In this document: positions 56,861-64,000 of the stretch, in pieces
How the letters are laid out: every line of letters begins with the position of its first letter
Position numbering within the stretch: the stretch's first letter is position 1
DNA from: Vibrio sp. LaRot3
Lineage (GTDB): Bacteria > Pseudomonadota > Gammaproteobacteria > Enterobacterales > Vibrionaceae
Assembly (NCBI RefSeq): GCF_027587025.1
Contig: NZ_JAPPTI010000001.1
Location: 248,001 to 312,000 of the forward strand
Reading direction: 5' to 3'
DNA length: 64,000 bases
The notes under the pieces: model-generated
What the model was told of the DNA's origin: nothing
The model's database searches: none
The model's input: only the letters and a program-made list of their open reading frames with translations
Translations under genes and position numbers: made by a program

Positions 56861-57244
56861 TTAAAAATCATGAATCAGCGTCGGTTTGTTGGAGAAGAAC
56901 AACTTGGCGAACCAAGATTTGTAACGCCATCCGAGCGACAACAATCGTTTTGCGAGACCTTGGTTTTCGATGATGGCCACTTCAACACCTTGATAGTGGT
57001 AGGGATGGCTTTCAATATGGTCGATGAACGCAGTCAAAATACCTTGTCCCCTGACTGATGGAGCAAAGTGAACTGAAACAATGGAGAAGCGTTGGCTACC
57101 CATTGGGCATCGAACGTAGCAATAGCCGTATTCATTTTGGATGGTTTCAGAAAACTCGGGAAACGGCCGAGATGGGTAGCCTTTGGCTAGGTTATCGTAT
57201 TCGTTACAAAGATGGTCTAGCAGTTGTTGTGCGTTGTTATCCAT
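56861..57244 (-). CDS. GNAT-family N-acetyltransferase
   Basis: A 127-residue protein with the acetyl-CoA pyrophosphate-binding loop VRGQGILTAFIDHI (motif A, R/Q-x-x-G-x-G/A) near residue 75 and beta5-like VEVAIIENQGLAKRLLSLGW. The fold is short but complete at the core. The substrate is unknown. Convergent with the MBL-fold gene. Confidence 0.8.
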   Translation of the reverse strand: MDNNAQQLLDHLCNEYDNLAKGYPSRPFPEFSETIQNEYGYCYVRCPMGSQRFSIVSVHFAPSVRGQGILTAFIDHIESHPYHYQGVEVAIIENQGLAKRLLSLGWRYKSWFAKLFFSNKPTLIHDF

Positions 57245-57669
57245 ACTGATGCCGCCTTGGTTGTGAGCGTCGAGGGCGATGTGTTTGGAGTGTCTATTTT
57301 AACGCGCATTGCGATGACAAATTCGGTAAAGGTGTCGGTGACTTGCTGCCGGGTTTAGTCAGTATTTGGATAAGAGTGCAGAGAAAAAACGTTCAGGATG
57401 GGAAAATTGGAAAGATCTCCGGCCGATTTTTCCTTGTTAACTAAGCTCATTTTTAATACGCGCGAAATGAGCGGTATAATTTGGGTTACGTTGACGGGTA
57501 TTGAGACTAAATGCCGTGTTTTATTAATCTCAAGATGGATGCTGTGTCATGTACGCGCGATCCCTTATGCGGTAATATTTCGCCCAATCGATAGTTCAGA
57601 TTCCCTTTTGTTCATGCTTATTCGCTATTTTAACGGTGCGGCAGTGTGGCTGCGGAAATAAGGATACTT
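57245..57669. other. Intergenic region before the GntR/UTRA regulator
   Basis: About 425 bp with no convincing gene. A TATAAT at 57475-57480 is a possible -10 without a good -35. An 87-residue open frame at 57398-57661 has no ribosome-binding site or family resemblance. Confidence 0.4.
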
Positions 57670-58371
57670 GTGCAGTACGTAAAAATTAAAGATTCGATAG
57701 TGGAGCAAATTGAAACAGGCATGTTGGCTCCGCGACAAAAGCTACCAGCTGAACGCAAGTTGGCGGAATCATTTGATACGACGCGTGTTACGCTGCGAGA
57801 AGCCCTATCATTGCTCGAGGCCGAAGGGCGTATTTACCGAGAAGATCGCCGAGGCTGGTTTATTTCTCCTCAACCACTGCGTTACGATCCTAAGCAAAGA
57901 AGCTCTTTCTCTGCTCTTGCCCAAGGACAAAATCGTACTTCGAAAACGGAGTTAGTCAGCGCGAAAGGAATACTCGCGAATAAACAGGCTGCACGTTTAC
58001 TCAATTTGCCGCCTTTCTCTGACGTTTATCAGATTGATCGCGTTCGCTACTTAGAAGATCGCCCAGTCGCGTACGTTACGCATTATTCTAGCCCTCAACA
58101 GTTTCCTAATTTGCTCGATTTGGACGTCACCAATTCAATCGCTGATGTCTATCGGGAATATTATTCGGTGGTCTATCAACAAAGTCGCTACCGAATACTG
58201 ACCAGTTCTTTATTGGGCGAAGTGGCTCAATCACTGCGAGCAACAACCGGTACTCCTTCATTAGTCATAGAACGAATGAATTACAATCAACAGGGTGAAT
58301 TGATCAGTTGTGATATTGAGTACTGGCGTCATGATGCAATCAGCGTTGAGTCATTGATCGACCTGACCTAA
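57670..58371 (+). CDS. GntR-family regulator with UTRA effector domain
   Basis: A 233-residue regulator starting at GTG 57670, five nt after aagga; a GTG at 57646 is less likely. The winged helix-turn-helix at about 20-65 (LPAERKLAESFDTTRVTLREAL, YREDRRGWF) is joined to a UTRA ligand domain (about 90-230). UTRA regulators sense sugars, amino sugars or related metabolites. The nearest plausible target is the ascorbate-type PTS operon 1.3 kb downstream. Confidence 0.88.
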   Translation: MQYVKIKDSIVEQIETGMLAPRQKLPAERKLAESFDTTRVTLREALSLLEAEGRIYREDRRGWFISPQPLRYDPKQRSSFSALAQGQNRTSKTELVSAKGILANKQAARLLNLPPFSDVYQIDRVRYLEDRPVAYVTHYSSPQQFPNLLDLDVTNSIADVYREYYSVVYQQSRYRILTSSLLGEVAQSLRATTGTPSLVIERMNYNQQGELISCDIEYWRHDAISVESLIDLT

Positions 58372-58387
58372 CCTGCATGAAAAGAAA

Positions 58388-58415
58388 AAGCCAGTGATGA
58401 CTTTGGCACTGGCTT
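58388..58415. terminator. Terminator after the GntR regulator
   Basis: Stem aagccagtg / cactggctt between the regulator and the convergent aldo/keto reductase remnant. Confidence 0.7.
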
Positions 58416-58444
58416 GGTTGAATGGATAGAGCTTCTCGCGTTAA

Positions 58445-58708
58445 CTACACCAACGTAGCCCCTTTGAATGCGCCAATCGGTGCGATTTCATCTAGCTTAT
58501 CAAGAGTTTCTTGGCTTAACTGAACTTCTAGCGCAGCTAGGTTTTCGTCAATGCGTGATGTCTTACGACTGCCCGGAATAGGAATGATGTTATCGCCTTG
58601 CGCTGTTAACCACGCTAAGGCTAATTGAGTGGGAGTGATTTGATACTCTTGCGCAATTTTCTCAATTTCTTCCAAACGTTGTAGATTGTTGGTGAAATTT
58701 ACGTACTG
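58445..58708 (-). pseudogene. 5'-truncated aldo/keto reductase remnant
   Basis: The minus-strand frame encodes only the last 85 or so residues of an aldo/keto reductase, beginning near YVNFTNNLQRLEEIEKIA. It then shows the conserved ITPTQLALAWL, IIPIPGSRK and DENLAALEVQLSQE. Full proteins are about 320-340 residues; the TIM-barrel part with catalytic Asp-Tyr-Lys-His is missing. The frame reaches an in-frame stop about 25 codons further upstream, and the sequence there no longer resembles the family. An internal ATG exists, but a functional product is unlikely. Confidence 0.82.
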
Positions 58709-58902
58709 AGAGCTTAGTTTGCATCGCTTGAATTAGAGCTAGATCGTCTATTTGAATAAAGAGTGTATTATTCAATTTGAACATATCAACGTTTATACTT
58801 AGAGTGTGTGGCTTCTCATACTGGATGGGAATTAAGCGTGTTTGCTTTGTTATCTTATATTGAGATAGACAGCAATTTATAGAGAGGCATCAGGAAGTTT
58901 GG

Positions 58903-59388
58903 ATGTTAATGAAAAAAATGGATGCGCCGTTAGATATGCAAATCGGTGCTAGATTTGAAACTAAAAAACATGGCTACGTTCAGGTAGTTGAATATTACAA
59001 TACTCATACGGTAATCGTTGCGTTTGAGAATACTGGCAATATCCGTTCTATTACCGCCGCTAAATTACGCAGTGGCCAATTATCTGACCGTTCTGTTCCG
59101 CCACAATCGTCTATGGTTGGAGAGAAAGTAGAATCCGTAAAGCATGGCGTTCTAACAATTACTCAAGTTGAATCTGACAATATTGTTGTATTAGAAAATG
59201 CACAAGGTGAAGAAATTCGCATGCTTCTTCCTGCCGTGCAAAAAATGAAAAAGGAGTTCGAAGATACGGATAAACCATTCGAAGAACCTGAAAAACCGAT
59301 GTCACTGTCGGCTTTAACTAAAAGAAATAAGAAAACGAAAGACGTTAATAGCCTGCTTAAGAAAATGCTTACAGATTATGGTAAGTAA
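58903..59388 (+). CDS. Hypothetical protein with two copies of a phage-type beta motif
   Basis: A 161-residue protein. Residues about 13-60 (IGARFETKKHGYVQVVEYYN, then VIVAFENTGNI) match a motif I know from phage and HNH-endonuclease-associated proteins: G-x-x-F/x-T-x-x-x-G-x-x-x-V-x-x-Y, then V-x-F-x-x-T-G. A second, shortened copy lies at about 72-105 (VGEKVESVKHGVLTITQV, IVVLENAQG). The C-terminus is Lys-rich and helical. The gene is AT-rich and isolated, consistent with acquisition from a mobile element. Function unknown. Confidence 0.6.
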   Translation: MLMKKMDAPLDMQIGARFETKKHGYVQVVEYYNTHTVIVAFENTGNIRSITAAKLRSGQLSDRSVPPQSSMVGEKVESVKHGVLTITQVESDNIVVLENAQGEEIRMLLPAVQKMKKEFEDTDKPFEEPEKPMSLSALTKRNKKTKDVNSLLKKMLTDYGK

Positions 59389-59681
59389 ACGTCATTAAAT
59401 ATCTCTATTTACATATTTACCCCTTTTCATATACCCACATCACACTTTAAATCACCTTCTTAAAATATATAAAAAGCACGTCATTCTATTTCTAACCCCA
59501 AAGAGGTATTAGCAATAAAATGCTCGAAAAACTCGTCCTAATACGAGATCTCCATCACAAGGTCATTTTGGTTTTGTGATGGTGATCTATTCTGATTTGT
59601 GGGGTTTTGGATATGATTCTCTCAACAAACAAGAGCAATGAATATTTGCCAATTTGATTAACCCCTACAGAGATTACGAAT
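59389..59681 (+). promoter_or_regulatory. Leader region of the PTS operon with a 15-bp inverted repeat
   Basis: Arms agatctccatcacaa (59546-59560) and ttgtgatggtgatct (59574-59588) match at 14 of 15 positions across a 13-nt spacer, about 95 bp before the IIB start. It may be an operator for a GntR/UTRA or other regulator, or an mRNA stem-loop. No T-run follows. The rest of the gap is AT-rich. Confidence 0.45.
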
Positions 59682-59951
59682 ATGAAAAAGATTATGGTTG
59701 TTTGCGGAAACGGTCTTGGTACTTCACTGATGATGGAAATGGCGGTAAAAGAAGTCGCTGGAAAAATTGGTTTGGAAGCCGAAGTTGATCATGAAGATTT
59801 ATCATCAGCAGCATCAAGCAATGCCGATATTTGGGTTGCAGCAACGGATGTGGCAAACCAACTGGCAGAAGCAGGAAAAGAAAATATTGTTAGCCTAGCA
59901 AATATCTTTGATAAAGCATCTATCGAAGAGCAATTAAAACAATTTATGTAA
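59682..59951 (+). CDS. PTS IIB component, ascorbate (Ula/Sga) type
   Basis: An 89-residue cytoplasmic phosphocarrier of the lactose/ascorbate IIB fold. The phosphorylated cysteine is Cys8 in MVVCGNGLGTSLMM. It receives phosphate from the IIA encoded two genes downstream and passes it to the substrate crossing the IIC. The IIC gene starts 10 bp after its stop. Confidence 0.9.
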   Translation: MKKIMVVCGNGLGTSLMMEMAVKEVAGKIGLEAEVDHEDLSSAASSNADIWVAATDVANQLAEAGKENIVSLANIFDKASIEEQLKQFM

Positions 59952-59961
59952 GGTAAATAAT

Positions 59962-61218
59962 ATGCAAAACTTTTTTGAGTTTATGCTTGGCTTATTAAAA
60001 GAGCCGGCAATCATGGTTGGTTTAATTGCTTTTGTTGGTTTGGTTGCGCAAAAGGCAGATATTTCAACAATTTTGAAAGGCACAATTAAAACCGTAATGG
60101 GTTTCCTAATTTTAGGTTTTGGTGCTGGCGCATTAGTTGGTGCGTTAAATAATTTCTCTGTGGTATTTACAGAAGCATTTGGTGTAAGTGGTGTAATTCC
60201 AAATAACGAAGCGATTGTGGCATTAGCGCAAGAAGCGTTTGGTTATGAAATGGCACTTATTATGTTCTTTGCATTTGTAGTGAACATTTTATTGGCTCGT
60301 TTTACTCCTCTTAAATATATTTTCTTAACTGGTCACCACACAATGTTCATGTCGATGCTAGTAGCAGTAATTCTGTCTACAGCGGGCATTAAAGGTACGG
60401 CGTTAGTGGCTATTGGCTCTATCTTAGTGGGTTCTCTAATGGTGTTAATGCCAGCGATTGGCCAAAGATACACTGAAAAAGTGATGGGTACTGATCAGCT
60501 TGCGATTGGTCACTTTTCAACTTTCTCTTACGTGGTATCTGGTTTTATTGGTAGCAAATTTGGTGATACCTCTAAATCAACAGAAGACATCAATGTACCT
60601 AAGAGCCTAATGTTCCTGCGTGATACACCAGTAGCGGTAGCGACAACGATGGCTGTGTTCTTCATGCTCGCGTCGATATTTGCAGGTGGCGAGTTTGTTG
60701 AAACGGTATCTAACGGTCAAAACTGGGTTGTGTTCACCTTTATGCAATCTCTTGTTTTCGCTGGTGGTGTGTACATCGTTCTTCAAGGCGTGAAGATGCT
60801 GATTGCCGAAATCGTTCCAGCGTTTAAAGGTATTTCAGATACGTTAGTTCCAGGTGCTAAACCAGCGCTAGACTGCCCGATGGTATTCCCAGTTGCACCA
60901 AACGCGGTATTGATCGGCTTCCTATGTTCATTTGCAGCAGGTCTTGTTGCCATGGGTATCCAAGGTGCATTTGGCTGGACAATTATCGTAGCTGGCGTGG
61001 TTCCTCACTTCTTCGTAGGTGGTGCGGCAGGTGTTTACGGTAACGCAACAGGTGGTCTACGTGGTGCGATTTTAGGCTCATTCACTCAAGGTCTGTGTAT
61101 CTCGTTCCTACCAATGCTACTTCTTCCAGTACTGGGTGGCCTAGGTCTTGAAGCAACAACATTTGCTGACTTTGACTTCGGTGTGGTTGGTCTGATTCTT
61201 GGTTGGATTGTGTCATGA
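59962..61218 (+). CDS. PTS IIC permease, ascorbate (UlaA/SgaT) type
   Basis: A 418-residue, roughly 10- to 11-helix permease. The segments LTGHHTMFMSMLVAV, GHFSTFSYVVSGFIGSKFGD and PNAVLIGFLCSF are typical of UlaA/SgaT proteins. It is somewhat shorter than the 465-residue E. coli UlaA. Its stop overlaps the IIA start as ATGA. The substrate could be ascorbate or another acidic sugar: none of the UlaD/E/F/G catabolic enzymes is present in the window. Confidence 0.9.
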   Translation: MQNFFEFMLGLLKEPAIMVGLIAFVGLVAQKADISTILKGTIKTVMGFLILGFGAGALVGALNNFSVVFTEAFGVSGVIPNNEAIVALAQEAFGYEMALIMFFAFVVNILLARFTPLKYIFLTGHHTMFMSMLVAVILSTAGIKGTALVAIGSILVGSLMVLMPAIGQRYTEKVMGTDQLAIGHFSTFSYVVSGFIGSKFGDTSKSTEDINVPKSLMFLRDTPVAVATTMAVFFMLASIFAGGEFVETVSNGQNWVVFTFMQSLVFAGGVYIVLQGVKMLIAEIVPAFKGISDTLVPGAKPALDCPMVFPVAPNAVLIGFLCSFAAGLVAMGIQGAFGWTIIVAGVVPHFFVGGAAGVYGNATGGLRGAILGSFTQGLCISFLPMLLLPVLGGLGLEATTFADFDFGVVGLILGWIVS

Positions 61219-61664
61219 GTATCTTTAACCTAATTGGTGACAGCGGCATCGTCATCACAGAACAAAAAGAGTTATCGGTAGAGCAAGCATTAGATATCAC
61301 CTGCTCGAAGTTACTAGAGCAAGGCAAAGTAGAGCCAAGTTATCTCGCCGCGATTAAGCAGAAACATCAAGAGATTGGCGCGTACTATGTGCTAGCACCT
61401 AAGATTGCGATGCCACACGCTCGCCCAGAAGATGGCGTGAACCAAGCCTCTTTGCAGGTAACTGTGTTTAAACATGGTGTGGATTTGGAATCGGAAGATA
61501 ACGGTGATGTATTTGTTGCGATTACGTTGGCCGCGATGGATTCAGATAGCCACATCCAAACCATCGTCGCTTTGTCGGAATTGTTCCAAAATGATGATGA
61601 TATTGCTGCGATGATTGAAGCAGAAACAACGGAGCAAATCGCTGAAATCCTCAAGAGATACTAA
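61215..61664 (+). CDS. PTS IIA component, mannitol/fructose fold
   Basis: A 149-residue IIA domain of the PTS_EIIA_2 family from the ATG at 61215 (MSIFNLIGDSG), which overlaps the IIC stop by 4 bp. The phosphorylated histidine is His68 in KIAMPHARPEDGV. FVAITLAAMDSDSHIQ is also family-typical. Last gene of a complete IIB-IIC-IIA operon. Confidence 0.92.
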   Translation: MSIFNLIGDSGIVITEQKELSVEQALDITCSKLLEQGKVEPSYLAAIKQKHQEIGAYYVLAPKIAMPHARPEDGVNQASLQVTVFKHGVDLESEDNGDVFVAITLAAMDSDSHIQTIVALSELFQNDDDIAAMIEAETTEQIAEILKRY

Positions 61665-61705
61665 GCGTGGTTCTGAAAGATAAAATTTAGTCACCCCCTA
61701 GTTTA

Positions 61706-61737
61706 CAAGCCCTCATTTGATGAGGGCTTTTTTTGGT
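61706..61737 (+). terminator. Terminator of the PTS operon
   Basis: Stem aagccctcat / atgagggctt with seven T. Confidence 0.9.
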
Positions 61738-62124
61738 TAGTAAAAAACTTTAAAAAATTTTGCGGCTTTTGCGAGTTTTTACGTCCCTATCATATTTTCG
61801 GTGTTTTTTTACAATTCGTATTATCGTGAGTGTGTTTATCTCAAGCCTTTATGAATGGGGGCTACAGGTGTTCTCGCATAGATGTGTGCTTGTTCACATT
61901 TTTATAAATAGCGAGCTTTGCCTGCTGATTTTGCATACTCATTAAATTGAATGAAAAAAAGGTGCATGATACTGTTCGTTTCCATTATTAATCGGATGGT
62001 TAATTAGTTTACAAATACCTATCTGAACTAAAAATTTATGGCTTATTTGCTAGGGACAGCAAGGCTTTCAGGCGGTTCCTAGCGATTGTATGAATGTCAA
62101 TTTCACAACTTTGTTAGGAAGAGT
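61738..62124 (+). other. AT-rich spacer before the coiled-coil/FtsK-like operon
   Basis: Almost 390 bp, AT-rich, no convincing gene. A 61-residue open frame at 61760-61945 lacks a ribosome-binding site. The abrupt change after the PTS terminator suggests a module boundary. Confidence 0.4.
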
Positions 62125-62787
62125 ATGCAAGACCAAGGCTTGGCAAACTTCGAAAGTATCGAAGAGTTTAGACGTGCCTTTTTACCCGTGCATGAAGCAC
62201 GCGTAAAAGCAGGCAAAAACATTGAGAACAGTCAGCAAACTGTTGAAAACAGCAAAAAAGTGGTTCAAGAGCACAGTTCTTCTCTTAAACAAACTTTGTC
62301 ATCTATTGAGAGTTACCTTTCTAAGAATGAATCAGTCATTGATTCGTCGCTTGATGATCTGCGCCAAGGTGGTAAACCTTCTTCCTCTTTGGAAAGTGAG
62401 CGTGAGCATGCGCAAGCATTTACCAATCTACTTAATCAAGCACGTCAGTTAAGTAATATTTCGGGTCAGACTCCGTTAGCGCAAGACATTGCAGACCAAC
62501 TGACATCGTACAGCAAACAGCTCCCTCAACAATGGCAGCCAGTCGCGGACACTCTAGGTGAGATCCGTGCGTCGGAAAATGCATTCTATAGCCATTATCA
62601 GCACCTACTTGATGAAAAGAGAGCAGAAGAGCAACGCAAGCGCGAAGAAGAAGCGCGTTTGAAAGCCGAGGCAGAAGCAAAGGCTGAACTCGCTGCTTCT
62701 CGCCGTAAGAGTCTACAGAAGAAACTCATGTGGACTGCGGCGTTCATTATAGTGTTAGCAGGCTTTATTCAGAATCAAATGGCGTAA
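62125..62787 (+). CDS. Coiled-coil protein with C-terminal membrane anchor
   Basis: A 220-residue protein from the ATG at 62125 (MQDQGLANFES), which follows an aggaag site; a TTG at 62086 would be the longer alternative. It is nearly all helical. Heptad-like Gln/Ser/Lys segments lie at about 35-75 and a highly charged Glu/Lys/Arg/Ala coiled coil at about 170-200. A single hydrophobic helix ends the protein (MWTAAFIIVLAGFI), leaving NQMA outside: a tail-anchored topology. It precedes the FtsK-like gene by 9 bp. No family was recognised. Confidence 0.7.
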   Translation: MQDQGLANFESIEEFRRAFLPVHEARVKAGKNIENSQQTVENSKKVVQEHSSSLKQTLSSIESYLSKNESVIDSSLDDLRQGGKPSSSLESEREHAQAFTNLLNQARQLSNISGQTPLAQDIADQLTSYSKQLPQQWQPVADTLGEIRASENAFYSHYQHLLDEKRAEEQRKREEEARLKAEAEAKAELAASRRKSLQKKLMWTAAFIIVLAGFIQNQMA

Positions 62788-62796
62788 GGTTTTCCG

Positions 62797-64000
62797 ATGA
62801 TTGAACTAGATACAAAACTTAAAGAAGCGGACCTAAAGCGCAAAGAGCTGGGTGAGCAATTAAAACAAGAATTAAGCGGCAAAGCTGATAGCGTTCACGA
62901 AGTGGTGAATTACCTAGAAGAAACGGTTTTGCCAAATGCACAAGTGCAAGCAGAGCAGGTGGTAGCTGCAAACCATCAAGACCTTGCTATTTCAGTGGGC
63001 AACATGCGCCAAGTGTTGGCTCGACTACCTGCGCCATTGCAACCTTGGTTATCGGAAGTGGATTGGAACAGCTACGCGTTTGATCATAACTATCTACCGC
63101 GTAACCTTGTTGTGGGTATGGAAGACATTACCTATACCGACGGTCAAAATGCAGAACACGTTGTTAGCATACCAAAAGAAATTCCATTCTATAGTTCGGA
63201 TTACTGCTACTACTTTTCGCAAGACGAGCATTCAATCAGCAAAATCAATGCGTTCGTATTCCGCTTAGCGACAATGCTGCCGTACTCTTCTCAGTTTACT
63301 CTGATTGACCCAATTAAGATGGGCCAAAGCTTCCCATACACCAAACGTCTGCCATTCAAACGTATGGTAGATAATGACGTATCCCGCGTATTAGAAGAGA
63401 TTCTGACTGATATTGTACGTATTCAAAACAGTTACCTTGATAACAACACAGAGCGTTTGGTTGATGTTGATGAAGAGATTTTAGGTAACGCGAAGTTTGA
63501 ATTGATCGTAGCAAAAGACTTCCCGCAAGCTTATGACCGTCGATCAATTGAGCTACTGGCTAAGATCGCGAACACAGGTCCGAAAGCGGGCAAAATTGTG
63601 TTGCTTGATCTTGATACGGATGCCGAGCTGCCAAATGGTTTGTCATTAAAGACCTTGTTCCCAGAAATTCGCAATGTTTACAACAATAAGAATCAAATTG
63701 TCTGGAATTTAGGCAAAGGTTATCGTGATAGCGTTCAAAACTCAGAGGTAATGAACGCGATTCTTGATGGCTTAAGCCGAGCGAAGCCAAAAGAAACCAA
63801 GCTAGGTTTCTCTGATGTTATTGATACCGATCCAAATCAGTGGTGGCAAGAGAACGCAACTGAAGTGATTTCTGCGCCAATCGGTGGCTCTGGTAGCCGT
63901 AAGAACGATATTGAACTTTGGTTTGGTGAGCGTAATAAGCAGCCATCTTCACACGGTATGCTTGCGGCTATGACGGGTGCTGGTAAGTCGAACTTGTACC
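62797..64000 (+). CDS. Partial FtsK/SpoIIIE-family multi-domain ATPase
   Basis: The frame opens at the ATG at 62797 and is still open at the window edge, giving about 401 residues with the C-terminal part missing. The first 60 residues are a charged helical region. A first RecA-like module lacks an obvious Walker A but keeps a Walker-B-like TLIDPIKMG and the FELIVAKDFPQAYD/LLAKIANTGPKAGKIVLLDLD pattern typical of FtsK/SpoIIIE-group tandem ATPases. Near residue 365 SAPIGGSGSR begins a second module with an intact Walker A, AAMTGAGKSNL, close to the edge. It is not the cell-division FtsK, having no N-terminal transmembrane domain. It is probably a DNA or protein translocase partnered with the preceding anchored protein. 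Confidence 0.8.
   Translation, partial: MIELDTKLKEADLKRKELGEQLKQELSGKADSVHEVVNYLEETVLPNAQVQAEQVVAANHQDLAISVGNMRQVLARLPAPLQPWLSEVDWNSYAFDHNYLPRNLVVGMEDITYTDGQNAEHVVSIPKEIPFYSSDYCYYFSQDEHSISKINAFVFRLATMLPYSSQFTLIDPIKMGQSFPYTKRLPFKRMVDNDVSRVLEEILTDIVRIQNSYLDNNTERLVDVDEEILGNAKFELIVAKDFPQAYDRRSIELLAKIANTGPKAGKIVLLDLDTDAELPNGLSLKTLFPEIRNVYNNKNQIVWNLGKGYRDSVQNSEVMNAILDGLSRAKPKETKLGFSDVIDTDPNQWWQENATEVISAPIGGSGSRKNDIELWFGERNKQPSSHGMLAAMTGAGKSNLY

Noticed and set aside
57398..57661. 87-residue ORF before the GntR regulator
   Set aside because: No ribosome-binding site, no family resemblance, and it spans the probable promoter region.
58675..58902. Insertion sequence beside the reductase remnant
   Set aside because: No transposase frame and no terminal inverted repeats were seen around the breakpoint.
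61760..61945. 61-residue ORF after the PTS terminator
   Set aside because: Cys/Phe-rich random-looking translation of AT-rich DNA without a ribosome-binding site.
1..64000. CRISPR array
   Set aside because: No regularly spaced direct repeats were noticed anywhere in the window.
62797..64000. Cell-division FtsK
   Set aside because: The visible N-terminus lacks the four transmembrane helices and Pro/Gln linker of FtsK, and the tandem ATPase layout differs.

Overview
The window looks like a stretch of chromosome from a Vibrio or close relative (Vibrionaceae). The basis is gene content and order typical of that group: metG divergent from apbC, udk, sodB, a monothiol glutaredoxin and topB; yejM-yejL with divergent yejK; a MarC protein divergent from adhE; minCDE divergent from ycgL; nhaC divergent from asd; and folD beside tRNA-Arg. 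GC is moderate, codon use looks vibrio-like, and adhE carries the strong codon bias of a highly expressed gene. The species is not assigned.

Layout. 1-17.5 kb is mostly housekeeping: a partial DUF3857-type secreted protein, a membrane protein, metG, apbC, udk, an AsmA-family protein, a secreted propeller-like protein, a corrinoid adenosyltransferase, a low-molecular-weight phosphatase, a degenerate SDR, sodB, grxD, topB and a functional-looking SDR preceded by an unannotated 40-residue membrane protein with a Fur-like box. 17.6-18.6 kb holds a histone-deacetylase-like protein. 18.6-26.1 kb is a carbohydrate catabolic island: LacI-type repressor, FGGY kinase and SDR dehydrogenase face an ABC importer (binding protein, double ATPase, permease). 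The 0.57 kb between them carries a CRP-like site, two LacI-type palindromes and a perfect 32-bp palindrome. 26.2-47.9 kb returns to core genes: tRNA-Ser, tRNA-Pro, yejM/yejL/yejK, an Hpt-only membrane phosphotransfer protein, nhaC, asd, a solitary MSHA-like pilin, a voltage-gated-type K+ channel, a MarC protein, adhE, minCDE, ycgL, a lytic transglycosylase, a LysR regulator, a nucleoside transporter, folD and tRNA-Arg.

47.9-64 kb is more accessory. It has a LysR/alpha-beta hydrolase divergent pair, an MFS transporter, a gamma-glutamyltransferase, a methyl-accepting chemotaxis protein, an MBL-fold hydrolase, a GNAT acetyltransferase, a GntR/UTRA regulator, a 5'-truncated aldo/keto reductase remnant, a duplicated-motif protein of phage-like character, and an ascorbate-type PTS (IIB-IIC-IIA). 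At the right edge a coiled-coil/tail-anchored protein is followed by a large FtsK/SpoIIIE-type ATPase that runs off the window. That last pair is the best candidate for an uncharacterised system here, but most of it lies outside the window.

Most transcription units end in clear intrinsic terminators, which makes operon boundaries easy to read. No insertion sequence, CRISPR array, rRNA or intact prophage was seen.
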